Part shown: positions 8,365 through 16,752 of the stretch, piece by piece
Layout: every line of letters begins with the position of its first letter
Position numbering within the stretch: the first letter of the stretch is position 1
Translations under genes and position numbers: made by a program
NCBI GenBank assembly: GCA_029865225.1
Contig: JAOUHJ010000015.1
Location: 1-55,645 of the forward strand
Direction: 5' to 3'
DNA: 55,645 nt
Source of the DNA: Nitrospira sp.
Lineage (GTDB): Bacteria; Nitrospirota; Nitrospiria; Nitrospirales; Nitrospiraceae
Notes under the pieces: model-generated
Told to the model about the DNA's origin: nothing
The model's database searches: none
Seen by the model: only the letters and a program-made list of their open reading frames with translations

Positions 8365-8513
8365 GTCCGTGCGGGTTGTCCGTCCGACTTTTGGTACTCG
8401 ATGCTAATATTTTTGAAATGATCTTGCATTGATCCCGAAACAGCGCCAAGATGACGGAGTGTGCGTAGGGTCATGCATTCCATGCTGATTGTTCGTCGAG
8501 GGAGGAGGGCCGT

Positions 8514-9026
8514 ATGCAACATTCTTTTCTACTGGGTGCTGTTCTCATGATGTTCACGATAGCCCCGAGTTCGGCGCTATCTTCGTCATTCATGGACAAA
8601 GCCAAAAAGGACAGCGCAGTCGAGATGAACGATGAGGAGCCGGCGATGCAGAAGGCCATGGAACGGGCCCGGACCGGTTTGGACGATTTTCTTCGAAAGG
8701 CGGGCTCTCCACCACCGGAGACCGATTATTATTCGGTCAAAGTCAGAGTGCGCGAAGGAGACAATTTGGAGTATTTATGGTTGTCCAACCTCAAAGCACA
8801 AGGGGAGCTCTGGTCAGGTCGGATCGATAATGCTCCCATGATTCGATCGGTCAAGAAGGGGCAATCGTATTCCTTTGCCAAGAGTGAAATTGTGGATTGG
8901 ACCTATATTGATCGGACCAAGAAAAAGATTGTCGGGAATTTCACGACCTGTGCTCTCCTCACGAAAGAGACACCTGACGTCGCGCAGAAGATTCAGAAAC
9001 AATATGGTCTGGACTGTGATCGATGA
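8514..9026 (+). CDS. Exported DUF2314-domain protein
   Basis: A 170-aa protein. GGAGGAGGG precedes the ATG. A signal peptide (residues 1-22) is followed by a DUF2314-like domain, recognised by LEYLWLSNL, the VKKGQSYSF block and SEIVDWTYI. DUF2314 proteins have no firmly established activity. The exported form with a Cys pair near the C-terminus is probably periplasmic. It stands alone between divergent and downstream genes, with nothing in the context giving a pathway. Confidence 0.7.
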   Translation: MQHSFLLGAVLMMFTIAPSSALSSSFMDKAKKDSAVEMNDEEPAMQKAMERARTGLDDFLRKAGSPPPETDYYSVKVRVREGDNLEYLWLSNLKAQGELWSGRIDNAPMIRSVKKGQSYSFAKSEIVDWTYIDRTKKKIVGNFTTCALLTKETPDVAQKIQKQYGLDCDR

Positions 9027-9182
9027 GGGAACCGGTCCTGCTATACGAACCATCCGCATGACTGATCGAGGCAGAGATCATATGGTTGCGGACTGAGTGA
9101 TCCTGCTGATTTCCATGCAGGCCGTGCTAAATCTCGATCCTGATGATACTGTGGTCCCACGGTATTTCTTGGACAGCTACAG

Positions 9183-10697
9183 ATGGAACCGGCACGACTG
9201 TACAGGCTGTTCTCTCCTTCTGACCTAGAGGACTTGGATCCGGCCGAGTGCCGCGATCCGTTTCATCTCGCTCGTCCCCCCAAGCTGGATGCCCGGAAAC
9301 AGGCGATTCGAGACCACTTCGATGCCTATGCCGGTCGGCGGGCTTACTGGGAACACAAAGCCGCTGCCTACTATGAGGATCAGGCCCGCTATCATCAATT
9401 TCTGATACCCGAAGGGTTGCGTGTGTTGGAGATTGGGTCCGGGCTCGGCAACCTCTTGGCTGCCGTGAAGCCGCGTCGTGGGGTTGGGATCGACCTGAGT
9501 CCCGAGATGGTGAAGGAAGCGGCTCAGCGACATCCTGACTTAGAATTTCGTGTCGGCGATGCGGAAATGCTGAGCCTCAATGAGAAATTCGATATCATCA
9601 TTCTGGCCGGCGTAGTCGGTCACTTGCTCGATATTGAAGCGACCTTGAGGGGCCTCCGTCACGTCTGTACGCCGCAGACCAGGATCATCGTATCGTACTA
9701 CAGCCATCTGTGGGAACCGATTCTTCGGCTCGCGGAAAAGCTGGGGATGAAAATGCCGCAGCCTGAGCAGAGCTGGCTCTCGCCGATGGATATAGCCAAT
9801 CTCCTGCACTTAGCTGATTTTAATGTGGTGAAGGTGGAACGGCGGCTGCTATTGCCGAAACGAATTCCTGCTCTCTCCAGTCTCTTCAACAACGTGCTCG
9901 CGCATCTCCCAGGTCTTCGAGCACTATGCCTCTCCCACTACGTCGTGGCACGACCACGGATGCGAAGGCCGGAACGTCCATACTCGACGACGATCGTGAT
10001 CCCATGCCGGAACGAACGAGGCAACATTGATGCGGCGCTGAGGAGAATTCCACGGTTCGGCGGTAGGCAAGAGATCATCTTTGTCGACGGGCATTCGAGC
10101 GACGGGACGCCGGACGAGATCCGACGTGTGATGGCCTTTTATCCTGGGAAGAACATCAAGCTGTTGGTCCAAGACGGAACAGGGAAAGGCGATGCGGTAC
10201 GTAAAGGTTTCGAAAAGGCAACAGGTGATGTACTCATGATCCTGGATGCGGACCTGACGGTACCACCGGAGGCGCTCCCAAAGTTTTATGAGGCCATCGC
10301 AGGTGGAAAAGGTGAGTTCATTAATGGCTGTCGCCTCGTTTACCCCATGGAAACCCAGGCGATGCGCCTGCTCAATCTGATGGGGAACAAATTCTTCGGT
10401 CTTGCCTTCTCCTGGTTGTTGAACCAACGCATCAAAGACACGCTCTGCGGGACCAAGGTGTTGTTTCGAAACGATTATGAGCGACTGGCTGCCAATCGAC
10501 AGTACTTTGGAGAGTTCGACCCCTTCGGCGATTTCGACCTACTCTTCGGGGCGTCAAAGTTGAATCTGCACATTCTCGAGATTCCCGTTCGGTATCACGC
10601 TCGATCCTACGGTACCACGAACATCCAGCGATTCGCCCACGGGTGGCTGTTGCTGAAAATGACGGTCTACGGATTTTTTCGTTTGAAGGCCGTGTGA
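9183..10697 (+). CDS. Methyltransferase-glycosyltransferase family 2 fusion protein
   Basis: A 504-aa bifunctional protein. Residues 75-180 are a class I SAM methyltransferase: motif I is VLEIGSGLG at 81-89 and the acidic end of strand 2 is GVGIDLS. Residues 267-490 are a GT-A glycosyltransferase 2 of the dolichyl-phosphate-mannose-synthase type: TIVIPCRNERGN, VDGHSSDGT and the DAD metal-binding motif at 355-357. It may transfer a sugar to a lipid or polysaccharide carrier and methylate the same product. There is no membrane span. The stop overlaps the start of the next methyltransferase (TGATG), so the two are translationally coupled. Confidence 0.88.
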   Translation: MEPARLYRLFSPSDLEDLDPAECRDPFHLARPPKLDARKQAIRDHFDAYAGRRAYWEHKAAAYYEDQARYHQFLIPEGLRVLEIGSGLGNLLAAVKPRRGVGIDLSPEMVKEAAQRHPDLEFRVGDAEMLSLNEKFDIIILAGVVGHLLDIEATLRGLRHVCTPQTRIIVSYYSHLWEPILRLAEKLGMKMPQPEQSWLSPMDIANLLHLADFNVVKVERRLLLPKRIPALSSLFNNVLAHLPGLRALCLSHYVVARPRMRRPERPYSTTIVIPCRNERGNIDAALRRIPRFGGRQEIIFVDGHSSDGTPDEIRRVMAFYPGKNIKLLVQDGTGKGDAVRKGFEKATGDVLMILDADLTVPPEALPKFYEAIAGGKGEFINGCRLVYPMETQAMRLLNLMGNKFFGLAFSWLLNQRIKDTLCGTKVLFRNDYERLAANRQYFGEFDPFGDFDLLFGASKLNLHILEIPVRYHARSYGTTNIQRFAHGWLLLKMTVYGFFRLKAV

Positions 10698-11431
10698 TGT
10701 CCGATGAGGTTTTGTATCGGCATCGCGCCGTGTGGCAGCAGAAGCCTGTGCTCCGTCATCTGTATGCGGATTGGTATCGGGCGATGGTCCCTTGGTTGGT
10801 GCCAGGTCCCACGGTAGAGCTTGGCGGTGGGACCGGCAATCTAAAGGAGCACGTACCTGAAGTCTATTGTACAGATGTGGTGGCCTTGCCGTGGTTGAAC
10901 CTCGTCGTGGATGCGCAGCGACTTCCGTTTCAATCTGAGTCGCTCGGGAATTTGGTGCTCTTCGACTGCTTGCATCACATCGAAAGCGTGGCTCGGTTCT
11001 TTGATGAGGCCCAGCGAACCCTCAGGGTAGGGGGCAGGATCATCATTATGGATCCCTACCTTTCGTGGCTCTCATGGCCGATCTATCGATGGCTACATCC
11101 GGAGCCAGTGGATGTTCGGGAAGATCTCCTGGCTCGGAAGACTCCTCGGGCCGGTCGCCGGCCATTCGATGCCAATCAGGCCGTCGCGACGATCCTATTT
11201 GAACGGGACCGATCTGGTTTCCACTCGCACTATCCGGGACTTTGCATCCAACATCTGCGGCGGATGGCCTGCGCGGCATACCTATTGAGCGGAGGGTTCG
11301 ATCATCCTTCACTGCTACCGCAGTGGCTGGTGACACCGATGCTCAGGTTGGAACATCACCTGGAGAAGCTTGGTCGATTTCTCGCATTCCGCCTGTTTGT
11401 CGTGATCGAGCGTCGAACGTCAGCTGAATAA
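10697..11431 (+). CDS. Class I SAM-dependent methyltransferase
   Basis: A 244-aa protein with start MSDEVLYRHR. Its ATG shares a base with the TGA of the upstream fusion gene. SAM-binding motif I is VELGGGTGNL. The acidic strand-2 residue follows in YCTDVV, and motif IV-like LFDCLHHIES and GGRIIIMDP follow in order. It probably methylates a glycan or glycolipid made with its partner. No membrane segment is convincing. The acceptor is unknown. Confidence 0.82.
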   Translation: MSDEVLYRHRAVWQQKPVLRHLYADWYRAMVPWLVPGPTVELGGGTGNLKEHVPEVYCTDVVALPWLNLVVDAQRLPFQSESLGNLVLFDCLHHIESVARFFDEAQRTLRVGGRIIIMDPYLSWLSWPIYRWLHPEPVDVREDLLARKTPRAGRRPFDANQAVATILFERDRSGFHSHYPGLCIQHLRRMACAAYLLSGGFDHPSLLPQWLVTPMLRLEHHLEKLGRFLAFRLFVVIERRTSAE

Positions 11432-11469
11432 GAACGGATGACGCGGTCGTCCGATGGGTTGTTCGGTGC

Positions 11470-11499
11470 TTGCAAGGCGGGAGAGGCCATCCCTATAAT
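11470..11499 (+). promoter_or_regulatory. Sigma-70-type promoter of ndk
   Basis: TTGCAA at 11470-11475, an 18-base spacer, then TATAAT at 11494-11499. It lies 52 bases before the ndk start. Confidence 0.6.
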
Positions 11500-11551
11500 G
11501 TGCGCCGATTATCAATCGCTACCTTAACTGTCTGGAGGAGTCGTAGACATC

Positions 11552-11971
11552 ATGAGCGAACGAACGTTGGCCATTGTTAAACCGGATGCCGTGAAGAAAC
11601 ACGTGATTGGCGATATCATTCATCGATATGAGCAGGCAGGGCTCAGACCTGTCGCCATGAAGATGATCCACATGTCGAAGTCGGTCGCTGAAGGGTTCTA
11701 TGCCGTCCACAAAGCCCGGCCGTTTTTCGGAAGCCTGTGCGACTTCATGTCTTCGGGTCCGGCGGTGGTCTTGGTGCTTCAGGGTGAGAATGCCATCAAG
11801 AAAAATAGGGAGTTGATGGGTGCGACTGATCCAGCGAAAGCCGATGCCGGAACTATTCGCAAAGCGCATGGCGCCAATATCGAATTCAATGCCGTACATG
11901 GCTCCGATTCGCCGGAAACCGCGCAATTCGAGATTGGTTATTTTTTCCCGGGCATGGAAATCTTTCATTGA
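11552..11971 (+). CDS. ndk: Nucleoside diphosphate kinase
   Basis: A 139-aa protein of typical family length. It transfers the gamma-phosphate of ATP to nucleoside diphosphates through a phospho-His intermediate. The opening [12 protein letters not shown] and the active-site NAVHGSDS (His116) are diagnostic. A GGAGG Shine-Dalgarno site precedes the ATG, and a good promoter lies upstream. It is cytosolic and single-gene, followed by about 250 non-coding bases before gcvH. Confidence 0.97.
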   Translation: MSERTLAIVKPDAVKKHVIGDIIHRYEQAGLRPVAMKMIHMSKSVAEGFYAVHKARPFFGSLCDFMSSGPAVVLVLQGENAIKKNRELMGATDPAKADAGTIRKAHGANIEFNAVHGSDSPETAQFEIGYFFPGMEIFH

Positions 11972-12222
11972 GATGGGTTTCTAGGGCACTCGAACTCAGG
12001 GTCGTTTCTGACCAACCTAGACGGCGGAGGAGGGAGATGGTGTTGGTTCGCTCACGTCTCTCTGTCTAAGGCTCTTCAGGGGGTGGAACGGGTTCGTACG
12101 AGAGTGGTCGATGATCGTCGCTTTCATCTCGACCGGATCGTTCCTTGACAAGGTCAGTCTGGCCAAACTACCATCCCGATAAATCAGCACTCAACCGCAG
12201 TGTTCTTCAAGAGGGAGCCGAC

Positions 12223-12612
12223 ATGATTCCGTCCGATTTAAAATTCCATACCGAGCATGAGTGGGTTCGCCTGGAAGGGAAACGAGCCACTGTGGGTATC
12301 AGTGATTTTGCGCAGGATGCCTTAGGCGACATCGTATTCGTGGACCTGCCGAAGGTGGGCACAGCGGTCAAGGTCGGGCAGCAGATCGGAGAAGTTGAAT
12401 CGACGAAAACGACCTCGACCATCTATACACCGGTGAGTGGAACCGTCATCGAGATCAATAACGAGCTGAAGGACCATCCTGAAGTCATGAATTCAGACCC
12501 CTACGGCAAAGGCTGGATTACTGTGATCGATCTCGCCGATCCGGGCGACGTCGATCGATTAATGACGGCCGCGCAGTACGAAGCCTTCCTTGCCAGCCAG
12601 AAAAAAGGGTGA
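12223..12612 (+). CDS. gcvH: Glycine cleavage system H protein
   Basis: A 129-aa lipoyl carrier protein. The start at 12223 (MIPSDLKFHTEHEW) follows GAGGGAGCC; an in-frame upstream extension lacks family similarity. The lipoylated Lys is K62 in ESTKTTS. It shuttles the aminomethyl group between the P, T and L proteins. No other gcv genes lie nearby, so it may also act as a stand-alone lipoyl relay. Confidence 0.95.
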   Translation: MIPSDLKFHTEHEWVRLEGKRATVGISDFAQDALGDIVFVDLPKVGTAVKVGQQIGEVESTKTTSTIYTPVSGTVIEINNELKDHPEVMNSDPYGKGWITVIDLADPGDVDRLMTAAQYEAFLASQKKG

Positions 12613-12730
12613 TGTCTCGGTCAACGTCGAGTTTCGCAGTTGCCTGCCTCCCGATTCATTCAGCGCAACCTGCGCATCAAGCGGCTCCAGCGGGGAGGAT
12701 GGTTCACATAGTCCGAAGAAAGAGCGGGCA

Positions 12731-13174
12731 ATGGTGAAATCGTTCCTCTTCAAGGTGGGTCTGCTCGTTGTCGCGATGGGAGTCAGTTTTTGGGCGATTG
12801 CGGATGATCGGCCCAAGGCTCCCATTGCTGCGGTTATGGATGAGCCGTTAGCAGAGAGGCCACCTCGCCTTCCTGATTCCTCTCAGCAGACTCCGAAGAT
12901 TCACGAAGTTGTGAGCGGGACACGAGGGATCCAGCAGGACCAGCACCTGGTCGATCTCAATCAGGCAAGTGCTGAGGAACTTGAAGCGTTACCCGGTATC
13001 GGAGCAGTATTGGCCCAGCGAGTGATCGCTTTGCGGACATCAACGGGAGGCTTTCGTGCAGTCGAAGATCTCCGTGAGGTGAAGGGAATCGGAGCAAAGA
13101 AATTCAACCGTATTAAGTCCTTAGTGATGGTCTCGATATCCGGACCCCAAGGGACGAAACAGCGTGAACTATGA
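12731..13174 (+). CDS. Exported ComEA-like helix-hairpin-helix protein
   Basis: A 147-aa protein. The ATG at 12731 begins a signal sequence or anchor ([20 protein letters not shown]). Residues from about 78 form two helix-hairpin-helix motifs: [18 protein letters not shown] and [17 protein letters not shown]. ComEA-like domains bind DNA without sequence specificity outside the inner membrane, often for uptake or envelope repair. The stop overlaps the tyrS start by four bases (ATGA). No other competence genes are in the window. Confidence 0.82.
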   Translation: MVKSFLFKVGLLVVAMGVSFWAIADDRPKAPIAAVMDEPLAERPPRLPDSSQQTPKIHEVVSGTRGIQQDQHLVDLNQASAEELEALPGIGAVLAQRVIALRTSTGGFRAVEDLREVKGIGAKKFNRIKSLVMVSISGPQGTKQREL

Positions 13175-14379
13175 GAGACGTTCAAGCACAACTGGATCTC
13201 ATCCTCCGTGGTGCCGTCGAGGTGATTCAACAGGCGGAGCTGGAAGCGAAGCTCAAGCGGTCGCTTGCGGAGAAGCGGCCGTTACGCGTCAAGGCAGGGT
13301 TTGATCCGACTGCGCCTGATCTGCATCTCGGACATACGGTCCTGATCCATAAACTGAAGCATTTTCAGGATCTCGGCCATCAGGTCATTTTTCTGATCGG
13401 AGATTTTACCGGCATGATCGGCGACCCCACCGGCGTCTCCGAAACCAGGAAAGCTCTGACCAAGGAACAGGTGCAGGACAACGCCAAGACCTATCAACGC
13501 CAGATCTTCAAGATTCTCGATCCCGAGAAGACTACGATAGAATTCAACAGCCGGTGGATGGGACCCATGACTGCCGATGGGCTGATTGAATTGGCTGCGC
13601 ACTATCGAGTTGCGCGCATGATGGAACGGGACGATTTCCAGAAACGCTACCAAGAGCAGAAGCCCATCAGCGTGCACGAATTTCTGTATCCGCTCGTGCA
13701 AGGCTATGATTCGGTCGCCTTGAAGGCGGATGTCGAGCTAGGGGGAACCGACCAGAAATTTAATCTCCTGGTGGGGCGTGAGTTACAGCGAGACTATGGT
13801 CAGGAGCCGCAAGTCGTCATCACCATGCCGTTGCTGGAAGGAACCGACGGCGTCAAGAAGATGAGCAAGAGCGTCGGTAATTACATTGCGCTGGAAGACA
13901 AGCCTGGAGAGATGTTCGGGAAAGTCATGTCGATCAGCGACACGCTCATGTATCGGTACTATGAATTGCTGACGACGGAAGATCTTGGTCGTGTCAAAGC
14001 TCTCCATCCCATGGAGGCGAAACAGACTCTCGCCGAACTCATTGTGGCGCAATATCACGGAGCGGATGCTGGCAAACAGGCAAAAGCTGAGTTTCAGCAG
14101 AAATTTCAAGAACGAGAATTTCCAGATGAGCCGGATGTTCGATTGCGCCTGACCCAGCAAGATTTGCGGGACGGGCAGGCCATTGGTTTGGTGGATCTTG
14201 TCGCCAAAACGGGTTTGGTTCCCAGCAAGAGCGAAGCACGTCGACTGATCGTTCAGGGCGGGATCGAACTCGACGGACAAAAGCAGCAGGATGCCAATGC
14301 GCTACTCGCTCTTGTCGAGGGGAGGCAATACCGTCTCAAGATCGGTCGACGTAAGTTTGCGACCGTGGAGCGAGCCTGA
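13171..14379 (+). CDS. tyrS: Tyrosyl-tRNA synthetase
   Basis: A 402-aa class Ic aminoacyl-tRNA synthetase charging tRNA-Tyr. The HIGH-type motif is HLGH at 52-55, KMSKS is exact at 230-234, and the C-terminus is an S4-like RNA-binding domain ([20 protein letters not shown]). Length and motif order fit the TyrRZ-type subgroup common in environmental bacteria. It overlaps the ComEA-like gene by ATGA and is followed by tRNA-Gly. Confidence 0.97.
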   Translation: MRDVQAQLDLILRGAVEVIQQAELEAKLKRSLAEKRPLRVKAGFDPTAPDLHLGHTVLIHKLKHFQDLGHQVIFLIGDFTGMIGDPTGVSETRKALTKEQVQDNAKTYQRQIFKILDPEKTTIEFNSRWMGPMTADGLIELAAHYRVARMMERDDFQKRYQEQKPISVHEFLYPLVQGYDSVALKADVELGGTDQKFNLLVGRELQRDYGQEPQVVITMPLLEGTDGVKKMSKSVGNYIALEDKPGEMFGKVMSISDTLMYRYYELLTTEDLGRVKALHPMEAKQTLAELIVAQYHGADAGKQAKAEFQQKFQEREFPDEPDVRLRLTQQDLRDGQAIGLVDLVAKTGLVPSKSEARRLIVQGGIELDGQKQQDANALLALVEGRQYRLKIGRRKFATVERA

Positions 14380-14392
14380 AGGTGTCTGTTCC

Positions 14393-14422
14393 TTGACTTG
14401 TTCTCGATTTCACGCGTAGGAT
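14393..14422 (+). promoter_or_regulatory. Promoter of tRNA-Gly
   Basis: TTGACT at 14393-14398, an 18-base spacer, then TAGGAT at 14417-14422, 13 bases before the mature tRNA. It lies just after the tyrS stop. Confidence 0.55.
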
Positions 14423-14434
14423 GCATCCCTGTGA

Positions 14435-14509
14435 GCGGGCGTAGCTCAGTGGTAGAGTCCTAGCTTCCCAAGCTAGTTGTCGTGGGTTCAAATCCCATCG
14501 CCCGCTCCA
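14435..14509 (+). tRNA. tRNA-Gly (anticodon CCC)
   Basis: A full cloverleaf. The acceptor is GCGGGCG/CGCCCGC, the D arm is GCTCAGTGGTAGAGT, and the anticodon stem CTAGC/GCTAG encloses loop TTCCCAA (anticodon CCC). The T arm is GTGGG-TTCAAAT-CCCAT, and CCA is genomically encoded at 14507-14509. Its 3' part is the attachment site of the adjacent mobile element, and integration has left the tRNA intact. Confidence 0.97.
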
Positions 14510-14510
14510 A
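14463..14510 (+). repeat. attL: 48-bp direct repeat within tRNA-Gly
   Basis: Runs from the anticodon loop through the encoded CCA plus one base. It is identical to 28092-28139, and identity breaks on both sides. Confidence 0.92.
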
Positions 14511-15684
14511 TCTTTTCAGCCACTTCCGTAACGTTTCCCTTCCTCTCAGATTCCCCTATCACGGTTTTCGTCACGGTTCCGTTGGAAATCGGGGCTTCTT
14601 CCGCCTTGGCTTGGCGGGGCTCTGGACTGGTCGGAGCAGCCTTGCCAAAGCTGGCCACGGTTTCAACGGCGGCTTTCAGGTGGGTGGGGGAGAGATGCGC
14701 ATAGCGCCGGACGAGTCCGGTTGTGCTATGCCGCAGCAAGGCAGCAATGGTGCCTTCACCCTGGCCGCTCATGGCCAACCGAGAGGCAAAGGTATGCCGC
14801 AAGGTATGCCAGGTCACTCCCTCCAGCTTGAGGGCTTGCACTGCCGGAACAAAGACCCGCGTGTAGAAGTTCCGTTGATCCAGCTGCGTAGCCGGATTTT
14901 CGGAAGGAAAGACCCATGTCGACCGTTGCCACGAATCAAACTCTCTCAAGATCGCCTTCGCTTCTTCGTTCAGGTGGACATACTGCACATGACCGGCCTT
15001 CGTGTGGGGCAATGTCAGAATACCCCGTTCCAAATCCACATCAGCCCATTTCAGGTTGAATTGCTCGCCAAGACGCAACCCTGTAAGAACAGCCAAGCGC
15101 ATCCACGCCCCGTAGAGAGTTCCAAGTTTCTTAACCAAGGCGGCTTCTTCCTCTTGCGTCAAGAACCGGGTCTTTCCCGTGGCCACTCTTGGCAATTTGA
15201 CATGCGTGAAGGGGTTCTTCTCCATTTTTCCATCACGTACCGCCTTATTCATGATGTGCCGCAAGAACTTCATGTAATGCATTACGGTTTGAGGGGCCAG
15301 GCCTTCAGCCATCAATTCCCGTTGTGCTTGCTCCAAGAGGGGAGGTGTTACGGCGTTGAGCCGCTTGCCTCTGAGCCGGTCCTTCCACCACTGGCCATAG
15401 TGCTTTTCGGCAGACTGATTCTTGACCGTCGAAACATTCACATGGGCGGCAATCAGTTCTTCCACCAGCGAATAGCCGCCGTGCTGATAGCGTTCGGGAA
15501 AGAATCGACCTTCCTTCTGTTCCAGCTTGGCCTTCTCGTAAAATTCTCGTGCCTTCGTCTTGTTGGGGAAACTACCGAATCGCCGATCTCGGCCTTCGTG
15601 ATAGAGGCGGACATACCATACGGGTTTTCCGGTCGAGTCAGGCTTACTCAACAAGCCCCGATCTTTTCGCCCTGCTCGCGCCAT
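14488..15684 (-). CDS. Site-specific tyrosine recombinase (integrase)
   Basis: A 398-aa phage-type integrase. GGAGG precedes the ATG at 15684. The N-terminal arm-binding domain (about 20-75) and the core-binding SAM-like domain (about 80-180) precede the catalytic domain. Catalytic residues are Arg in LTGLRLGE, HTLRHTFAS (His-x-x-Arg), a further His in LLRHST, and the nucleophile Tyr in RRYAHLSP. The gene points into tRNA-Gly. Its last codons (about GAGDGI plus stop) are the antisense of the tRNA T-arm and acceptor inside the 48-bp att core. It should catalyse integration and, with the AlpA-like protein, excision. Confidence 0.95.
   Translation of the reverse strand: MARAGRKDRGLLSKPDSTGKPVWYVRLYHEGRDRRFGSFPNKTKAREFYEKAKLEQKEGRFFPERYQHGGYSLVEELIAAHVNVSTVKNQSAEKHYGQWWKDRLRGKRLNAVTPPLLEQAQRELMAEGLAPQTVMHYMKFLRHIMNKAVRDGKMEKNPFTHVKLPRVATGKTRFLTQEEEAALVKKLGTLYGAWMRLAVLTGLRLGEQFNLKWADVDLERGILTLPHTKAGHVQYVHLNEEAKAILREFDSWQRSTWVFPSENPATQLDQRNFYTRVFVPAVQALKLEGVTWHTLRHTFASRLAMSGQGEGTIAALLRHSTTGLVRRYAHLSPTHLKAAVETVASFGKAAPTSPEPRQAKAEEAPISNGTVTKTVIGESERKGNVTEVAEKIGAGDGI
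14559..14578 (+). repeat. Candidate integrase arm-type sites, left end
   Basis: Two direct copies of TCACGGTT at 14559-14566 and 14571-14578, inside the integrase 3' coding region. The same octamer occurs near the right end at 27946 and, as TCACGGTG, at 27969. Role as arm-binding sites is inferred from position. Confidence 0.4.
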
Positions 15685-15687
15685 CGC

Positions 15688-15843
15688 TCAGCCTCCTTTC
15701 CGACTCACTATCGGAGCCTGTTTGAAATGATCTTCCAGCAAATGCCGAATAAATCCGCTGGCCGTTGTGCCTTCCTGTCTCAAGGCATCCAGCCGCGCCT
15801 TGATCGGTTCCGGCACCTGAATCAACAACCGCACCATCTTCAT
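15688..15843 (-). CDS. Ribbon-helix-helix (CopG-like) small protein, 51 aa
   Basis: Start MKMVRLLIQVPEPIKARLDAL, preceded by GAGAGGGGG. The N-terminal strand followed by two helices (EPIKARLDALRQ and ASGFIRHLLEDHF) fits a ribbon-helix-helix DNA-binding dimer. It ends 3 bases before the integrase start, so both are probably one transcript. The upstream palindrome at 15876-15891 is a plausible autoregulatory operator. Confidence 0.7.
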   Translation of the reverse strand: MKMVRLLIQVPEPIKARLDALRQEGTTASGFIRHLLEDHFKQAPIVSRKGG

Positions 15844-15875
15844 AGAATCACCCCCTCTCAGCGTATTATAAGCTT

Positions 15876-15891
15876 ACTATCATCTGATAGT
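15876..15891. promoter_or_regulatory. 16-bp palindromic operator candidate
   Basis: ACTATCA-TC-TGATAGT is a perfect 7-bp inverted repeat in the promoter region of the RHH-integrase operon. On the minus strand it lies between TTCACT and TATAAT (15865-15870, 18-base spacer), so a bound repressor would block RNA polymerase. A second TTGACA lies at 15898-15903. The palindrome is seen; operator function is inferred. Confidence 0.5.
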
Positions 15892-15950
15892 GAACCATGT
15901 CAACTGCTATTTGACGCATTCTCAGGAAGAGTGCTAGGCTTCTGCCCTGT

Positions 15951-16136
15951 ATGGCACGAGACACACCAGAAGGCACCGGCGCGTGGAACTTCCGCGACAT
16001 TCCCCGTGATCTTATGCGGAAGGTCAAAATGGCGGCAGCACATGAAGGGAAGAGTGTGAAAGACTTCTTGATTGAACTGGCTGAGGTAAGAATTCAGGAA
16101 CTAGAGCGGAAGGGGATCTTGCCCAAGGGAAAGTGA
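15951..16136 (+). CDS. Arc/FitA-like ribbon-helix-helix protein, 61 aa
   Basis: A 61-aa protein whose DIPRDLMRKVKMAAAHEGKS segment fits the Arc/CopG strand-helix pattern (NFRDIP strand). It is a likely DNA-binding regulator or antitoxin-like protein, but no toxin gene follows. It is divergent from the other RHH gene, about 110 bases apart. TTGACG (15912-15917) then TAGGCT, 18 bases on, is a possible promoter. That would give a very short leader, and no Shine-Dalgarno site is seen. Confidence 0.6.
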   Translation: MARDTPEGTGAWNFRDIPRDLMRKVKMAAAHEGKSVKDFLIELAEVRIQELERKGILPKGK

Positions 16137-16288
16137 CCGTGCGAGAGGTGGTTCATGTGTGGTCATGGCCTTGTCAACGGCCTTCTATATGGATGGTTGA
16201 TAAAACGATCCGAGATCTACTCAGGAAGTACCCCAAAAAGTAGCCCGCCCTATGTCGACACCCTGTCCTCCGATAGCGATGTCGCTTC

Positions 16289-16675
16289 TTACACCGTGCC
16301 CCCGCAGGTTCTATCGATAATCACGGTAACTTTCTCGTCTTTCAGGTCGACGCGCTGCCGTTCAATATAGCCCCGGCAATGACCCTGGGTGACTAGATAG
16401 AATTTCACGGCCCAGCTCTCCCCGGCGTCGATGGCTTCCTGTAGTTTCAATTCAGCCACGTCCAGCATAAGTTCACGCTCACCGGCTACCACGTTCTCGA
16501 TTTCTGGATGTCGGTCTATAGCGTTGTAGATCGTTTGCCGGGTACAGCCAAGCAGGCGGGCGGCTGTCGCGATCATGCCCCGTGAGGCCCTGAGCGCCTT
16601 CATGATCTTATCCGGGGAGTACTTCTCGGTGGTGAAGGACTGTCTATTCTGTAAACTGCCGTTAGGGTCATTCAC
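16289..16675 (-). CDS. Fis-type helix-turn-helix element protein
   Basis: A 128-aa protein. I chose the GTG at 16675 because GAGGAG lies eight bases upstream; an ATG at 16765 would extend it through an inverted-repeat region. The helix-turn-helix is ATAARLLGCTRQTIYNAI, followed by a helical stretch (LMLDVAELKLQEAIDAG) and AVKFYLVTQGHCRGYIERQ. That last pattern resembles terminase-small-subunit-like and Fis-type phage proteins. It is downstream of the DUF3987 gene on the same strand. Function in packaging or replication control is possible but unproven. Confidence 0.65.
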   Translation of the reverse strand: MNDPNGSLQNRQSFTTEKYSPDKIMKALRASRGMIATAARLLGCTRQTIYNAIDRHPEIENVVAGERELMLDVAELKLQEAIDAGESWAVKFYLVTQGHCRGYIERQRVDLKDEKVTVIIDRTCGGTV

Positions 16676-16689
16676 GGGTTCTCTCCTCT

Positions 16690-16752
16690 GCGAAATAAGC
16701 GAGAAAAGCGAAATAAGGGCAGGCCTTTGTTCGCTTAATTCGCTTTTTTCGC
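16690..16752. repeat. Iteron-like 9-nt repeats in inverted arrangement
   Basis: Three tandem 9-mers close to GCGAAATAA (16690-16716) face three inverted copies (16726-16752). This gives an imperfect 23-bp inverted repeat (19/23) with a 17-base centre. It spans the DUF3987 stop codon and ends next to the Shine-Dalgarno site of the downstream gene. It could be a replication-protein binding site or an mRNA hairpin. Confidence 0.55.

Noticed and set aside
16155-16370. 71-aa plus-strand frame
   Set aside because: No Shine-Dalgarno site, low-complexity product, and it overlaps the end of the helix-turn-helix gene.
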